Below are positions 42,152 through 54,544 of a stretch of 64,000 nt of DNA, in pieces. Source of the stretch: Mytilus galloprovincialis (lineage: Eukaryota > Mollusca > Bivalvia > Mytilida > Mytilidae). Position 1 is the first letter of the stretch, and each line of letters opens with the position of its first letter. A program made the position numbers and the translations under genes. The notes under the pieces were generated by a model. It searched no databases, had not been told where the DNA came from, and was given only the letters and a program-made list of their open reading frames with translations. The stretch is taken from positions 57,320,439 through 57,384,438 of the forward strand of contig NC_134847.1 in the NCBI RefSeq assembly GCF_965363235.1, read 5' to 3'.

Positions 42152-43281
42152 CCAGGCGCGTAGCTCCCTATACGCTAACACGCAGTTGCGTACACATCGA
42201 TTCGGCATGCAAAAAAAAATGACAAAATAAAAATTTATAAATTGAATGTTAAAGGAAACACCTATGTTGTCACTTTTTTAATTGATGAAATATCATTAAA
42301 TAACGGCATTTGGTTTCAAATAAAAGTTTTATTGGAGATTATGACAAAATCGGACAGTAACTTGTATCTTTTACAAGATTGAAATTTGTAATACTCAGCC
42401 TAAGACATGTAGTTTTGGAGCACATTTTACAATGTACGATTCATCAGTTTGGAATGAGATGTACCAATAATTAGAATTATCAGAACCCTTCGATATTGTT
42501 GAAAATATGCAGAGGCGTTGTGGTCGACAGGCTACCGGAGCCAATCACCCTCATGACCCTGCAAACACGCCAAAACAGTATTGGAAAGTCTCATTATATT
42601 TTGCGTTCATATACCATATGATAAGGGAACTGGAGAGACTGAGTGGAGTCGCGTCTAGTATAATCAGAAAAATCGCTTCTTTGCGCTGTATCTGCTTCGT
42701 CGTGTTGTGGGAAATATAATAAACGAACAAATCTCAACATTGTCTTAGATATACGAAACTGACCTGGCATGTAATTTTGACGAATTCAATTGGGAGGTCG
42801 CGAGTCGATGACGAACACGTACGCTGGTTAATAACATATCACGTGCTGCCATGGAGATCTATCAGTGTAAGTACGTATATGTTGAAAACAAATGTACGAT
42901 CAACAATGAACAACGGCAGTTACTAGCATTACTGCATATTCATCGGGATTTCAGTGAAAGTAATAGAGAAGTTTGTCTCTGCCTAGACCCACAGAGCATA
43001 TTTTGGACAATTTTGAGTAAATTCAGATTTTGGACAATTTTGAGTAAATTCACAAAATATGTGTTGTTTATGTATTACTCTATTCAGAAGATTTATTAAT
43101 AGTTTTACATTCATAAATTTTTTATAAGTCATATCGACATATAGCTCCTCTTTTAACCGTTCTATGACCGAAAACCGAAAAAAACAACAATTCTGCATAA
43201 AAGGGTCCCAAAAAGTTTTCGCCTCGCTCCGCTCGCCGGTAGTTGCTTACACATCGTTTCATTCTAGCTACGCCCCTGATG
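42152..43281. mobile_element. Element L, candidate DNA transposon remnant with GCGTAGC ends
   Basis: The left end CCAGGCGCGTAGCTCCC and the right end TAGCTACGCCCCTGATGG are inverted complements at about 12 of 15 positions. A direct copy of GTTGCGTACACATCGATTC / GTTGCTTACACATCGTTTC lies just inside each end. Frames up to 82 codons are present but no transposase domain is recognised. Confidence 0.45.
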
Positions 43282-43382
43282 GCTGTGACCAGAATGCAAC
43301 ATCTAGAAAGGAAAAAAATATAAATGAAAATTACGCTATGTCAACCCTACACGCATTGATTTCTCTTCAATGTTTAATTTTG

Positions 43383-43414
<32 letters not shown>

Positions 43415-43460
43415 TAGTAAGTAAGACTTTATTTGGATTCGGCATATTGACAAACAATAA
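43383..43460 (-). mobile_element. 5'-truncated LINE-like 3' end with (GTAA)n tail
   Basis: (GTAA)n from 43385 to about 43424, then GACTTTATTTGGATTCGGCA. The tail-plus-ACTTTATT layout parallels the insertion at 22507. Confidence 0.45.
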
Positions 43461-43487
43461 TTTGACAATTTTAATAATCAGTCGTAT

Positions 43488-43521
43488 CAGAGACGTATAA
43501 TACTAGTATTATATGTCTCTG
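43488..43521. repeat. 34-bp palindrome
   Basis: CAGAGACGTATAATACT / AGTATTATATGTCTCTG, arms of 17 bp with a single mismatched pair, no loop. Confidence 0.85.
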
Positions 43522-43910
43522 GTCGTATTATTGATTTTAGTCTTAGAGGATTAAGAAAGATAGTAGACTATAGAAGTCCAACGTTTGAACAGACACTCCC
43601 TCCTTTCCTCCCCAAAAAAGATGTACTCATGTAGCCATTTAAACTTTAAGGTAAATTTTGCAGTGAATGGTTGATAATAAAAGTTTTTATTTAATGATTT
43701 ATTTTTTTTGGTTAACATTGATTCAAAAAGTTAAGAGATTTCAAATAATGAACAAATAGTAAAGAAACTCGGAAAATACGAATAGTTTACACTGATAAAA
43801 CTATTCGTTGCCGTCCTATCAACCTCAATCTTTATTTTGGAATTTCAGATTTACCGGATGTAGTTTATTTGGCGGGAAGACTTTTATCGATAGTCTCCCC
43901 TGTTTCTAGG

Positions 43911-43945
43911 GTAGCGATGGAAACGTTGCTATCGAAATATCCAAT
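43911..43945 (+). promoter_or_regulatory. Candidate RFX X-box and CCAAT box upstream of ODF3 exon 1
   Basis: GTAGCGATGGAAAC (43911-43924) fits the X-box pattern GTNRCC-N2-RGYAAC with two mismatches, and GTTGCTATCGAAAT follows directly. A CCAAT lies about 15 bases on. This is about 130 bases before the predicted exon 1 donor, the expected place for a promoter. RFX factors drive ciliary and sperm-tail genes, which suits ODF3. Confidence 0.45.
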
Positions 43946-43989
43946 CACATTCGCCGAAATTGGTCACGAGTCCCTCCTCTCAGACTGTG

Positions 43990-44073
43990 TCGTGTTTGTG
44001 TGACAACGTTTCCCGTGTAGAAATAGGGCTGCAGTTTTATTGCATGGTGGATCTCACTTATCTGGAATAACAG
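43990..44073 (+). other. Predicted 5' non-coding exon of ODF3
   Basis: GGAATAACAG then GTGAGTTT at 44074 is a strong splice donor, about 4.1 kb before the coding exon's acceptor (48206-48208). The left boundary is not visible. It holds a short upstream frame (ATG at 44044, nine codons including its stop). Confidence 0.5.
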
Positions 44074-47000
44074 GTGAGTTTAAATTGATAGCATGGCAAG
44101 AGACAATAAGATTAACCAAACTGTCTTTATTTGCATGTTGATAATCTTAAATAAATAAATTGTATTGCATGGAATGGATTTTCTGTTGACTGTTCCATAA
44201 AAATGGTGGCTAAGAGTGTATTCCTTTTAAACTTGAAATGACTACGTGTTTTGATCTTCTATTAAACAACTTCAATTGATTTTAATCTTGTTTACGTATC
44301 TAATCAAGGGGAAATCTAGGTAATTAACTCCTCATAATTTTTATGGCAGATCAGCATGCAAGTACATTGTTGACATGCAATAAGAATCATTATTTTGTCA
44401 ATCCTCTTTTTTATATGAGGTAGATATTTTATCTATATGAAAAGGTTTTTTACTTTGAATGAATGGGTCCTTAAATTTACTGTACGTATTTAGGGTAAGG
44501 ATGGGGGCTAGTGTTAGGGTATTGGTTGAATATATGGGTTAAGGGCCTAGTTTTGCCTATAAACTTAGTGAATAATTACTGCATAATATACTGCTCTATG
44601 ACATCTGTTTCTTTTTTGAAATATAAAAATATAGCTGGGACATCTGTCATTTACTGGAAACAGTCTTCTTTTAAACTTTCATTCTATTGCATGTAATTAA
44701 GTTGAATACTTTCATTTTAAGTAAACCAAAGAAATGCTTGTTGATGATGGTTATATATTAACCCTGTGAAGTATAGTCAATCAGTCATTGAGGGAAAACC
44801 GTTTACTCTGAAATTAAGCTTCTTACTGATGAGCTCTCCCAAGAGTTGTTCAGTCTGTGCCAAACTGTTTTAGGCGTTGTCTGACCGGAATTCTAAATTT
44901 TCTTCTATATATTCAACTAAAAAAATCTTAAAAGTTCTGTCTGACCCATTGATTTGTTGTCTGACATTTTGTCGGTCAGACAGAGTTTGGGATGCACTTG
45001 TTGTTGAGATGAATTAAGGGGAGGTCTAATCATTCGTTTGAAGTGAAGACAATCTCTTGTGAAAATTCTGAAAATGACTATAATTCAAATGTTTTCGTGT
45101 ATTTCTAATAGCAGGAATAATTCCTCAGAGTTAGTAAATACTTTTTCCAGAACATTAGTAAATATGCAATATTGAGTGATAAGGAGTATATAAAAACACC
45201 TTATAGTTTTTAGTACAGATATTGTCTTCATTTAGGTATGGAACATAATGATATTAAGCCTTTACGGTATAGATTAGCCCCCTTTTTCAAATTAAACTAA
45301 ACATTTTTTGGAACAATGTCTTATTGGCAGTCATACAACATATTTTCATTTTATAATGTTTAGCACTGTAAGATAACAAATAATGCTGCTTAAATTAAGC
45401 CATGGAGGAAAATAAATGCAAAATTACAGATAAAATAAGATATCTGTTTAGTTACATGTACAATACCAATATTTTCAAAAGACATTTTTTTAATTGGTAT
45501 TTTTGTTGCATACAAACAAAACATGATGTCAATAGATTTACATACAGACAATATATTTGTATTATTAACTTCTACTATATTTTTGGTGTTCATGGCTTGC
45601 TGTTTCAATTGTGTAAACTCAGTTTTTCTTTTTAAAAATTGAAACGTCAAAAGTTCCTCTGATCAATACATGTATCTGAACTTGAACATTTGAAAATGTA
45701 TTAATCATGGCTTTTATAAAAACTCATAAACCTCCAGGATGGAAATACCTTAACCTGCATTTATGAAATGTTTTCCCAATTTTATTTATCATTCAGAGTA
45801 ATATTTAAGTAATTTTCTTGTATCATACAAGATAACATTGAATTAATAGTATAACTTTTAAGTTTAATGATTGAATTAGTTGTGCATTTTGAATATACAT
45901 GTACATGTATAACCATTGGCTCAATAGTAATACATCATTTAGATTTTACAACCCTATCCCCGTTCCTGTATTGTTAGAAAATTTGTAGTCCTTTGAGTTT
46001 AGAATTTTTTGTGTATTGTAATACAAGGAAATTGTGCTTACAAACAGACATGAGCAACTTAAACAATAACTTTAAAAAAAAATATATTGATGACTACTTC
46101 ATATTGCCATTTAATTAAAAAAAAAACCAACCCAAAAACTAAAGATTTCTTCAAAGGTTACTTGAGTATAGAAATATCTGATGGCAATATACTGGTATTT
46201 CTGCAGATGTCACTTTGTGTAGTTATACAGTAGAGTTAAAAGGGTTGTATTTCTTTTTTTGTAGAGGGGGTACTTTTTATGTTTCACATTCAACTAAGTC
46301 TGGTCAAAACAGTAATGATTATTTACAATATAATGTTAGGGAATGGTTGAACTGTTGACAAATTCAGAAGAATTGCTTAGTCCTCATGGTCCTGGTATCT
46401 ATGATGAGTTTATTTTCAGCACCTGTAAGGAGCTTGTTGACATGCAAAATATTCATACTTTCCAACATGTTGTACCCTCAACTATATTTTCTACTTTAAA
46501 GGTGATTTATTGTCATTTATAAATTCTGGCATAGAATCTAAACAAAATACATGTGACTAGAACCTGGGATAAATATATTTATGTGATAGACCAAACTAGA
46601 ATTGAGCAAAATAATATAAAATAATTTAGATATGTAAAAAATTGATCATTTTAGGGACACTTTATATGTACCATGGTAATTGCAGAATTAAGTGGCAATT
46701 GTATTTAACTTATTTGTTGGTGACGACAGAAAGAATTGTCTTTAGGTCATCAAATTAGGGTTAATTATTTTAAAAAAACATTGTTAGGTATTATCGTTAC
46801 CAAATAATCAACTAATATTTCAATATCAGATTTATTAGGATTGATTGTGTTACTTGGATTATACTTAATACTTTCTTTTATCCACACATAAAAAGGTAAT
46901 TAAATGCCTGGGTTTTGTCACTAATTGTGCTGGTTCGATTGATTGGCACAAGCCATATAAATCGACCAATAATTAAATGTTTTACAAGTTCATTCAGGTA

Positions 47001-48208
47001 GTGACACTGGTTGCTGGGTAGCCATTGCCAAACACAATACAATTAGAGTTGAATTATACATATAGCATGATAGATATCATTAGCTGACAGTTTATTTTCT
47101 TTTTTATTTGATTTATACCATAAAAATTCTAAGGTAAGAAACTGAATTTTATTTATGTTTATTTGTCATGTTTCAGCATAAAATACATTTGAATTGTGAG
47201 TTTTATGGATGACTTAAAAGACTAATAGAATGTAAAATTTTCACATATATATTTGATATGGTTATGAATAACATCCTTTAAGTAGAACACATATATACAA
47301 AATAAGGTTTAAGTTTTTGGTAAGTAAAGACACTTTAAGTCAACTATATCTGTACTAGTGTAGTTAATAATTTATTATCAGTGGGGCAGGTATAGAATTT
47401 AAATAGAATATAAGGTATTCCATAATTTTAATTGAAATCAAATTAAACACAATTTTGTTAATGCCATTTTCCTGCATTTTAACATTAATATTTTTTCAGT
47501 AATGTATGCCATGTATTCCAAAAAAAATAATGATAATTTACTTAATATTTAGTTTAGAATGAACATGTTTAATTATACATGGAAAATTTATCGTCATGCA
47601 TGGGTGGATTAAATTAATTTTTTTTCCACTATTTAACTTTCAAATGATTATATAGATATAAATTATCAATTTTACTACCCTCGATTGAACAAGATAACCA
47701 ATTTGCTTAAAATAAATGCTCTTCAGTGGTCAATAAAAGATAGTTACTCCAAATTTGTATTAACTGCTAGATAGATTTATAAGTGGTTTGTAAACAATTT
47801 TTGTGTACACAATAAATAAATTTGTTTACCGAATAAATCTTAAGAAGATTTTGTGTAAACAATAAGGTGGACATAAACAGATATTTCAATGTTGACCTTA
47901 TCTTCTCCTCTTGTAGTTGGTAAAGGATTTTTTTACCTGTCAAAAGACCAGCTCATGTTTGTGTAGGTGTTAAGATATAAATAACAAAAGGATTTCTGAC
48001 CGATTTTGAAATGAAAGTCTCTGAAGTTTCCAAGGATCTGCCTCAAATTTCAAAACCTTAGTAATGGATGGACATTAAGAAAATTTCCAGTCATTAAAGT
48101 CTTTCTGCATCTTCAAAGATAATTACATTTCATATTATATGAAAATTAGAAAATGATCCTATTAGTTAAACAAGTTACATATATGCCAATTTTTGTTTTC
48201 TTTTTCAG
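44074..48208 (+). other. ODF3 intron 1
   Basis: AT-rich. No repeats with inverted ends and no coding exon were recognised on either strand. Confidence 0.45.
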
Positions 48209-48642
48209 TACTTTTAGTGAGATTTAACGTGTAAAATTCAAAATGGTTTACAATTATACAAAACCCCGTGCGCCAATCGCTGCTATGTACAGCAGTCCTG
48301 GACCATGTTATGGACTACCTGGATTAGTGGGACAGAAAACTCACGATCCAAGAAGTGCACACAATAAAGGACCAGCATACCCATTTGGTGTTCGACATGG
48401 TAAATTCAAGGATGACTGCAGTCCAGGACCTTGCTATTACCCTAATCCAAAAGTATATAGAGATGGAAACGATGGCACACCTCAATATTCATTATACAGT
48501 CGGCAAAGAGATGCCACAATGTTCAAAGTTCCAGGCCCTGGTGCCTACAGTCCAGAAGGTGTTGGCCAAACAGCTCACTTCAGACACCCACAATACAGCT
48601 TCGGAACAAGACACAGACACAGGAGAACAGATAACAATCCTG
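48209..48642 (+). CDS. ODF3: ODF3 exon 2 (5' UTR end and first coding exon)
   Basis: Acceptor TTTCTTTTTCAG, 34 bases of UTR, ATG at 48243 (AAAATGG context), donor GTATGT after CCT G. It encodes MVYNYTKPRAPIAAMYSSPG through CSPGPCYYPNPKVY and VPGPGAYSPEG to RRTDNNP, with three SHIPPO repeats. The reading frame also runs into the intron, giving a false end near 48653. Confidence 0.95.
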
Positions 48643-51600
48643 GTATGTTCTAAAACCAATTAATCATAATTGTTCTACTTTTAAGGAAAATGTTGGGTTT
48701 AAAGTTCTGTGTCTGTAGACCACAGAATGTACATGTACATAATTATATGATTTAATTGAATGGTAATGTCTTGATTTTATACATTTCTGATAAAATAAAC
48801 ATTTGTCCACGAAATTCATCTGAAGATGTGTAGTTTTGTGATTGTATAGTCATTTCTAATATTATGCAGATTTATACCACCAGACTGGTGATTCACACAT
48901 AAAACATGACAATTATTACGTATTGGAATGCAACCATTTTAACAGTAGTATTCTTAAATCATTATAATCCTTCAATGGCAAATATAGCTATGCACAGTCT
49001 TTATCATAATTTATTTAGAAATAACTTCTTGATAAAAGTAAAATAAAATGAATTTTTATCCAAATTTGGACAATTTTACACATATATCAAATTATTAATC
49101 TTTTTTCACAGAAGGACAGGTAAGACTTGCACAAGACTGAAAAAAATATGCAATGCTTATAAAATGGTGAAATTCTCCATTCAGAGTTCAATGTTGTAAA
49201 ACGATTTGCCTATGGCCATCTTATCATACCTTTATCCTAATAAGAATGGCCTATGAAGAATTTTTTAAAACCTGAACCAATATAGTCTATTCATTTCTTG
49301 AGATGACTATATTTTTGTGGGGATATAAACCAGTGGTTTTAACAGTTATGATGTTGAAAAAAAATATTTTAATTGTCATTATTGTGTTTTTAAAATTAAA
49401 AAAATTTGTTCCTGGGTGGAAAAATAGGAGATGATGGTGGTCAAATCAAAACCAAGATATAATATGGTACTTTGGGAAAAGATTTAGATTTAAGAAAATT
49501 GATTAATTTTTTCGAAGATGACATTTTAATAATATATGGTACGAATTATTATTTATTTAATCAAATTCATGACCTCCTGTTGTTTACAACTTTCCTGGGT
49601 GAGTTTTAATTTCCTTGCATGGAAGTCATGAATAAATAAAATGTTCCGGTTGCGTGTGATCTGAATATGTAGCAATTTAAACAGTATAAAATAAATAAAG
49701 ATATTATCGCCTGTATTCATTTCAATTAAATACCTATTGAAAAACACCACCATTCACCTACAAATCAAGATTCATGTTCTGTCACGAACATACGTTTCCT
49801 GAAACATTTTGTTAAAGTTTACATGTATAAAGAAAAGGATATACATTTAATCTGCTCTTTGGTTGGGTTGTCTCTTCAATATATGCCCCCATTTCCATTC
49901 TTAATTTTATACAATTGTCAACTTTAATTACAAGCTTGAATTTTTTTGACTTTTCTCAGAGAATTGATAGTCAGTGCTTTCATTGCTTGTGTGTATGGTC
50001 AAACCTTATAGATCAGAAACTAAGTTTTGTATGTTCTTGTAAATAATTAAAGGGAATTGAATTATTGTGATATGAGACAATTTTTACATTAATTCCTGGA
50101 ATAGTTCATATGAACTGTTAAGTATGTTTTTATTGTTAATCACAGCAAGCTGAAAGGATATTGAGGAAAACTTAAATGGTAAAAATGATAACTCTTTTGG
50201 TTATAATTATATCATTTATCTGTAATCAATGATCATTTTATCAAGAGATTTTTTTGTCTTTTCTTTTAACTGGATTGTAATCATGGAAAATCTTGTATAC
50301 TCTTGAGAAGAAAATCATATTCTTGATGTAATGACATCTAGTGAGGGTTATTTTTTTTTAAATTCAGAAAGTATTTAAAATAAACAACTTATTTTTACGT
50401 CAAAATAAAAGAAAGTAGAAGCATTTTATGACACTGTTAGTGTTAAAACTCAGAAGAGTGTCCTTAAAATTTAAAATGATGTTAGAAGTAAAAAAAAAAT
50501 TGAATGCCTTCGTCCTCCCAGAAAAGCTTCTCACATCTTTATCAGTCTTATTTCATATGTCATTTCCATGTCACCAACTTTCTAGATGAAAACCATTTGA
50601 TTTTATTTAACCTAACACAATGTCTTCAAAGTTGCACATTTTTTTGCCAAATGTGATAAATGTCTTAATATCTGGGCTTAAACGTCTACTGTACAGGCTC
50701 TCAGGTCATTGTTTACTTGTAGTAATGAATAAAACATTGCTAGAGTCTACTGTACTTCATAAATTGTCCAGTTCTGAAAAAATTGTGAGGGTCATATCAG
50801 GTAGTTTACTTGTTTAGTGTTAGTTCACTCATTGTCCATAAGTAAATTAAGCCTCTATTGATTTTATGTCTATTGCATTATAGCTAGTTTTATATTATAG
50901 TAATAGAATAGTGCATAGAATTTTATTATAGTATAGTGATGGCTTATAGTACTTCTGTTGAATTATAACTATAATCTCTATAGAAGACTGTATTGTTTAA
51001 CTTTTATTTTCAGCTCCAAATAATTACACATTAACTCCAATGTTGGGTAAAACTGTCACTAGTGGCCAGAAACAAGCTCCAATTTTCTCAATGAAAGCAA
51101 GATCAACAATTGGCAGCTTCCATGAAGATTTAGCTAAGGTAAACAAAATTTCATTATATTAAATTCATGTTACATAGATGTAGCAGTAAAAGTCTTTGAA
51201 TTGATATGTTTATTTAAATTTAAGACAGGCATTTGAACTGAATCAAAATACAGATTAGACTCAGATTTCTTTAGCAGTTCTGAGATTGTCAAAGGAAAGT
51301 AAAAAGTCTGCCTCTGACAGTTATTCATAGAAATCTTGGAACTATTGAATAAAAAATCAAATTGATGGTCTTGAAATTTTTCTTAAATACAGTACACATT
51401 TTGAAGTTTCTTAATCTTTTTTTTTTTCAAATTTGTTGTCTTTTAGAAAGGCACTTAGGAAACATGAGCTTTCTGTTTCATTTTCGTTTTAATGATTTTT
51501 ACAGGCACCAGGAGCAGGAACATATAACGTAACAGAGCCCAGTATTTATAAAGATAAATCACCATTATATAGTATGACCAGTAGAAATGTTATGCCAGGG

Positions 51601-52677
51601 GATACCACAAAGAAACCTGGACCAGGAGCTCATTCACCAGAAAATGTAAGTATTGTAATCTTTCTTTTATTCATACTGACCTTAACATATTACCCCCCTT
51701 GAAAATGAATGAACTGGATGTCATCAAAAAGAGCATTCCATTCCATTTTCTAAGGTGCTAGACAGCATTGTCTGTTGGATAAGGGAACATTTGTTTAATA
51801 ATGATAATTAATTGAAATAATTTTTAAATGCCTATTATTGAACTTCTGTTTAAAAATTAACAAATTAATAAATAATAATAAAATTTCTAAATGTCAATAC
51901 AAAAAAAAATATTATTTCATAACATGTAACAATGCAGATTATCAAAGTGTGCCCAGTGAATTATGAAATTCTCTAGTTGCAATAATGATGTTTTATTTTA
52001 ATGACATAACTTGATATAAAACATTCAACTATTTAAACTTGAGTATATTTATAAATCTATGAGCAAAATTTTATACTCATTTTCTCTAATAATTGAAAGA
52101 AGACAAAAGTATGGGATTTTGGTTAGAGGGATGTGTTGCTTAAAATTCACTTAGAACTGAGTAAACAGCGTAAACATTTTTTGGTTTTTTTGGTCAATTA
52201 CATATTGTTTTTCACTAATTTTGGGGATGTTTTTCTCCCAATTTCTGGAATGAAATATAGGAAAGTGATTTTAGCGATTATGGCTGAACAAAAAACAGTA
52301 ACTAGAGAAATAAAGAAGAACAACACTGTCTTAAATTGGTTAATCATTGTTATTCACTATTTATAATAAAGGTAAACATCAGAAAGAAAAGATGGAGTGA
52401 TTCTGAAATGTTATGCATTCTCGATGTATATTCATAAAGATTAACCATCTTTTCTATATTTTAGGTATGGATGCATAAAGTAAAACAACCAGCTCCATCC
52501 TTTGGAATTAGACATAGTCAGTACTTAGCTCCTCTTATAATTGCTGAAGCAGATTAAAAAACAAAAAACTGTTTTCTTTTACAGGTCTACATAACTAAAC
52601 AGAAAGCCCCTGCACCATCTTTCGGAATAAGACACAGTCAGTATTTAGCTCCTTTAATTGTTGGAGCTGAAGATTAA
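48243..52677 (+). CDS. ODF3: Outer dense fiber protein 3 (ODF3/CIMAP1A, SHIPPO1), complete, 252 aa, two alternative last exons
   Basis: Coding exons 48243-48642, 51014-51138, 51505-51645, then either 52465-52557 or 52585-52677, all with GT-AG and matching phases. The protein is 252 aa with either end; human ODF3 is about 254. SHIPPO (PGP-x-Y) repeats are visible: PGPCY at 19-23, PGPCY at 61-65, PGPGAY at 97-102, APGAGTY at 176-182 and PGPGAH at 213-218. RAPIAAMYSSPGPCY, FSMKARSTIGSFHEDLAK and APSFGIRHSQYLAPLI match the vertebrate protein. It is a microtubule-associated component of the sperm tail axoneme. A 5' non-coding exon near 44 kb is predicted. A close paralog of the ODF3L or STPG type is possible, but length and order fit ODF3 best. 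Confidence 0.92.
51014..51138 (+). CDS. ODF3: ODF3 exon 3
   Basis: Acceptor TTTATTTTCAG and donor GTAAAC. It encodes APNNYTLTPMLGKTVTSGQK, QAPIFSMKARSTIGSFHEDL and AK. Confidence 0.93.
51505..51645 (+). CDS. ODF3: ODF3 exon 4
   Basis: Acceptor ATTTTTACAG and donor GTAAGT. It encodes APGAGTYNVTEPSIYKDKSP, LYSMTSRNVMPGDTTKKPGP and GAHSPEN. It ends on a complete codon, so both terminal exons join in frame. Confidence 0.94.
52465..52557 (+). CDS. ODF3: ODF3 alternative terminal exon 5a
   Basis: Acceptor CTATATTTTAG, 30 codons and TAA: VWMHKVKQPAPSFGIRHSQY, LAPLIIAEAD. The stop is only 27 bases before exon 5b, so 5b lies in its 3' UTR. Confidence 0.88.
   Translation, partial: VWMHKVKQPAPSFGIRHSQYLAPLIIAEAD
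52585..52677 (+). CDS. ODF3: ODF3 alternative terminal exon 5b
   Basis: Acceptor TTTTCTTTTACAG, 30 codons and TAA: VYITKQKAPAPSFGIRHSQY, LAPLIVGAED. It has the same length and phase as 5a and a central 16-residue block identical in protein but different at many third positions, so the duplication is old and selected. The polypyrimidine tract is the stretch right after the 5a stop. Confidence 0.9.
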   Translation, partial: VYITKQKAPAPSFGIRHSQYLAPLIVGAED

Positions 52678-53960
52678 ACAAATTTTCATTTGCCCTATTT
52701 TGGAATTTTAAAAAAAATCGGTAAGTTCATGAAATTTCAGAGAAATGGACTCTCAAGACTGCCAGGAGGCTTGTGCAGATATTATGACTTGTATAAATCC
52801 GTCCAGAAATTATTGTGTATCAAAATTCTAAGAAACTGTGATATCATTTTTATGGAAGTAAGAATGTTTGTATTTAATTCAGTATTACCAAAAAGTATTC
52901 TTTAAGTAAAAAAGTATTGTGTACAACACAAAAGCACATAAGGTTTTATTTTACTACCACATTTCTTTCTATTTTTGTTGCTGATTTCTACTCTCTTTTT
53001 AAGATGTATGTTTTTTAAAGTTTTTGCATAAATTGTAATTTTACTCTTTGTATATTTAAATTTTATTGTACAAAAATATATATAGAAGTTTTGTGCTAAG
53101 TTAAAAACTTTTAGAGTGCATGTTGAAAGTAAATGTTGCGCGAAAGGAAAATGTTGCCAAACATAGATAATAGCATTATATTTCATTTGTTAGTAAACAA
53201 TTGAAAACATTAAACATTCCATTTTAAGTAAGACATGCAGTTGTAGAAATTGACTGTTCCCTTTAATAGTGGTTGTTAACCTTGTTTTGTTATTAAATTA
53301 TTGAAATGTTGAACTAATGCATGAATACCTAGATTATAAAAAAGAACAAAAATTGTTTGGAAACTTTTAAAAACAAGACAAACATTTTTTTTAATTATTG
53401 ATTGGCATCATTTTATTGTGCAACTTTGTTATGTATTTATAATTGCTCATTGTGAACGATTTTTGTAGTCAAATATTGTTTGTCCAGCATTTTGTAATTC
53501 TGTTTTCTCATATATTTATTCATACACTTTTTAATTTTAAGACTTTTTGTAATAGTTTGTTATAAATTCCATTAATATCATTAAAGTTTGTTCTTTCATC
53601 AGAATTGTTATACTGCCTTTTTTCTATGAAAATATATCCCAGAATAAATTTACAGTTGGACTCAATTGGTATCTTAGCTTTATATGAACCTGATATCTTC
53701 AGATCTATATTAACGCTGCTTTTGATCAATTTTTTCGTTTTTCGTATTCTTGTGAAAAAGCAGTTTCTTAAGAAGTTAAAAAAATTGAAATGAACATCTG
53801 ACAGTGTATACTTGAGGAAATGAATTATGAATAGGTGATTACTGGTAACATGACAATCTATTTTAACAGAGGTTTGTTGCTCAATTTATCGATCAGTATA
53901 AAAAAAATGGCTACAACTGCATAATGTATATGTATAACTAACAGAATAAATGCCTTGTCA
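52678..53960 (+). other. ODF3 3' UTR and downstream sequence
   Basis: AATAAA occurs at 53643 and 53944; which is used cannot be told. Frames here have no domain content. Confidence 0.35.
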
Positions 53961-54019
53961 TAAAATATATGCCTTATGTTTTAGTTGACTGATCTGAAAG
54001 CTCTTCCAATCCAAAATAT

Positions 54020-54240
54020 ATCTTAATTCTGTGGATTCATTAATATTCGTTGGATACACATTTTCATAGATTTCGTGGGTACAGGAGAACCACAGATTTA
54101 AATGTTCAATGAATTACAATTTTCAAAAGTCATGTATGTAGACTGCCAAAATCACAAAATTAGATATCCACGAAAAAGCAAGTTTACCTCAACCCACGAA
54201 AATTGGTGTGCACGAAAATAAATGAATCTACATTATAGGA
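54020..54240. mobile_element. MITE-like element related to 4097-4694
   Basis: The left end GGATTCATTAATATTCGTTG and the right end AAAATAAATGAATCTACATT are inverted complements in part. CCACGAAAATTGGTGTGCAC inside the right end shares the CCACGAAAATTGG core of the 4.1-4.7 kb element. Confidence 0.6.
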
Positions 54241-54544
54241 TATTAGTAAAGTTTACACTAAAAAATCTCTCTAGGGTTGTCTGCATAATCCATAGAAATC
54301 TTCAATGTGTAAATGGTGTTAGGTTGGATATCTTTCCTCTGTCTTCTCCTCATTGCTGTTCTTATAGAAATGGTCAACTCCTTGACAATAAACTTGATTG
54401 GACGAGCTTTCTGAATCCACCATAAACAGCCTGATTTTGCTTTGCTTTTCAAGAATTTTTTATACAATACATATGCTTATGCATGCAACAGACACTAAAC
54501 TTGTATTATCAGCAAATTAAATTCAATGCTTGGAAAAGTTTACC

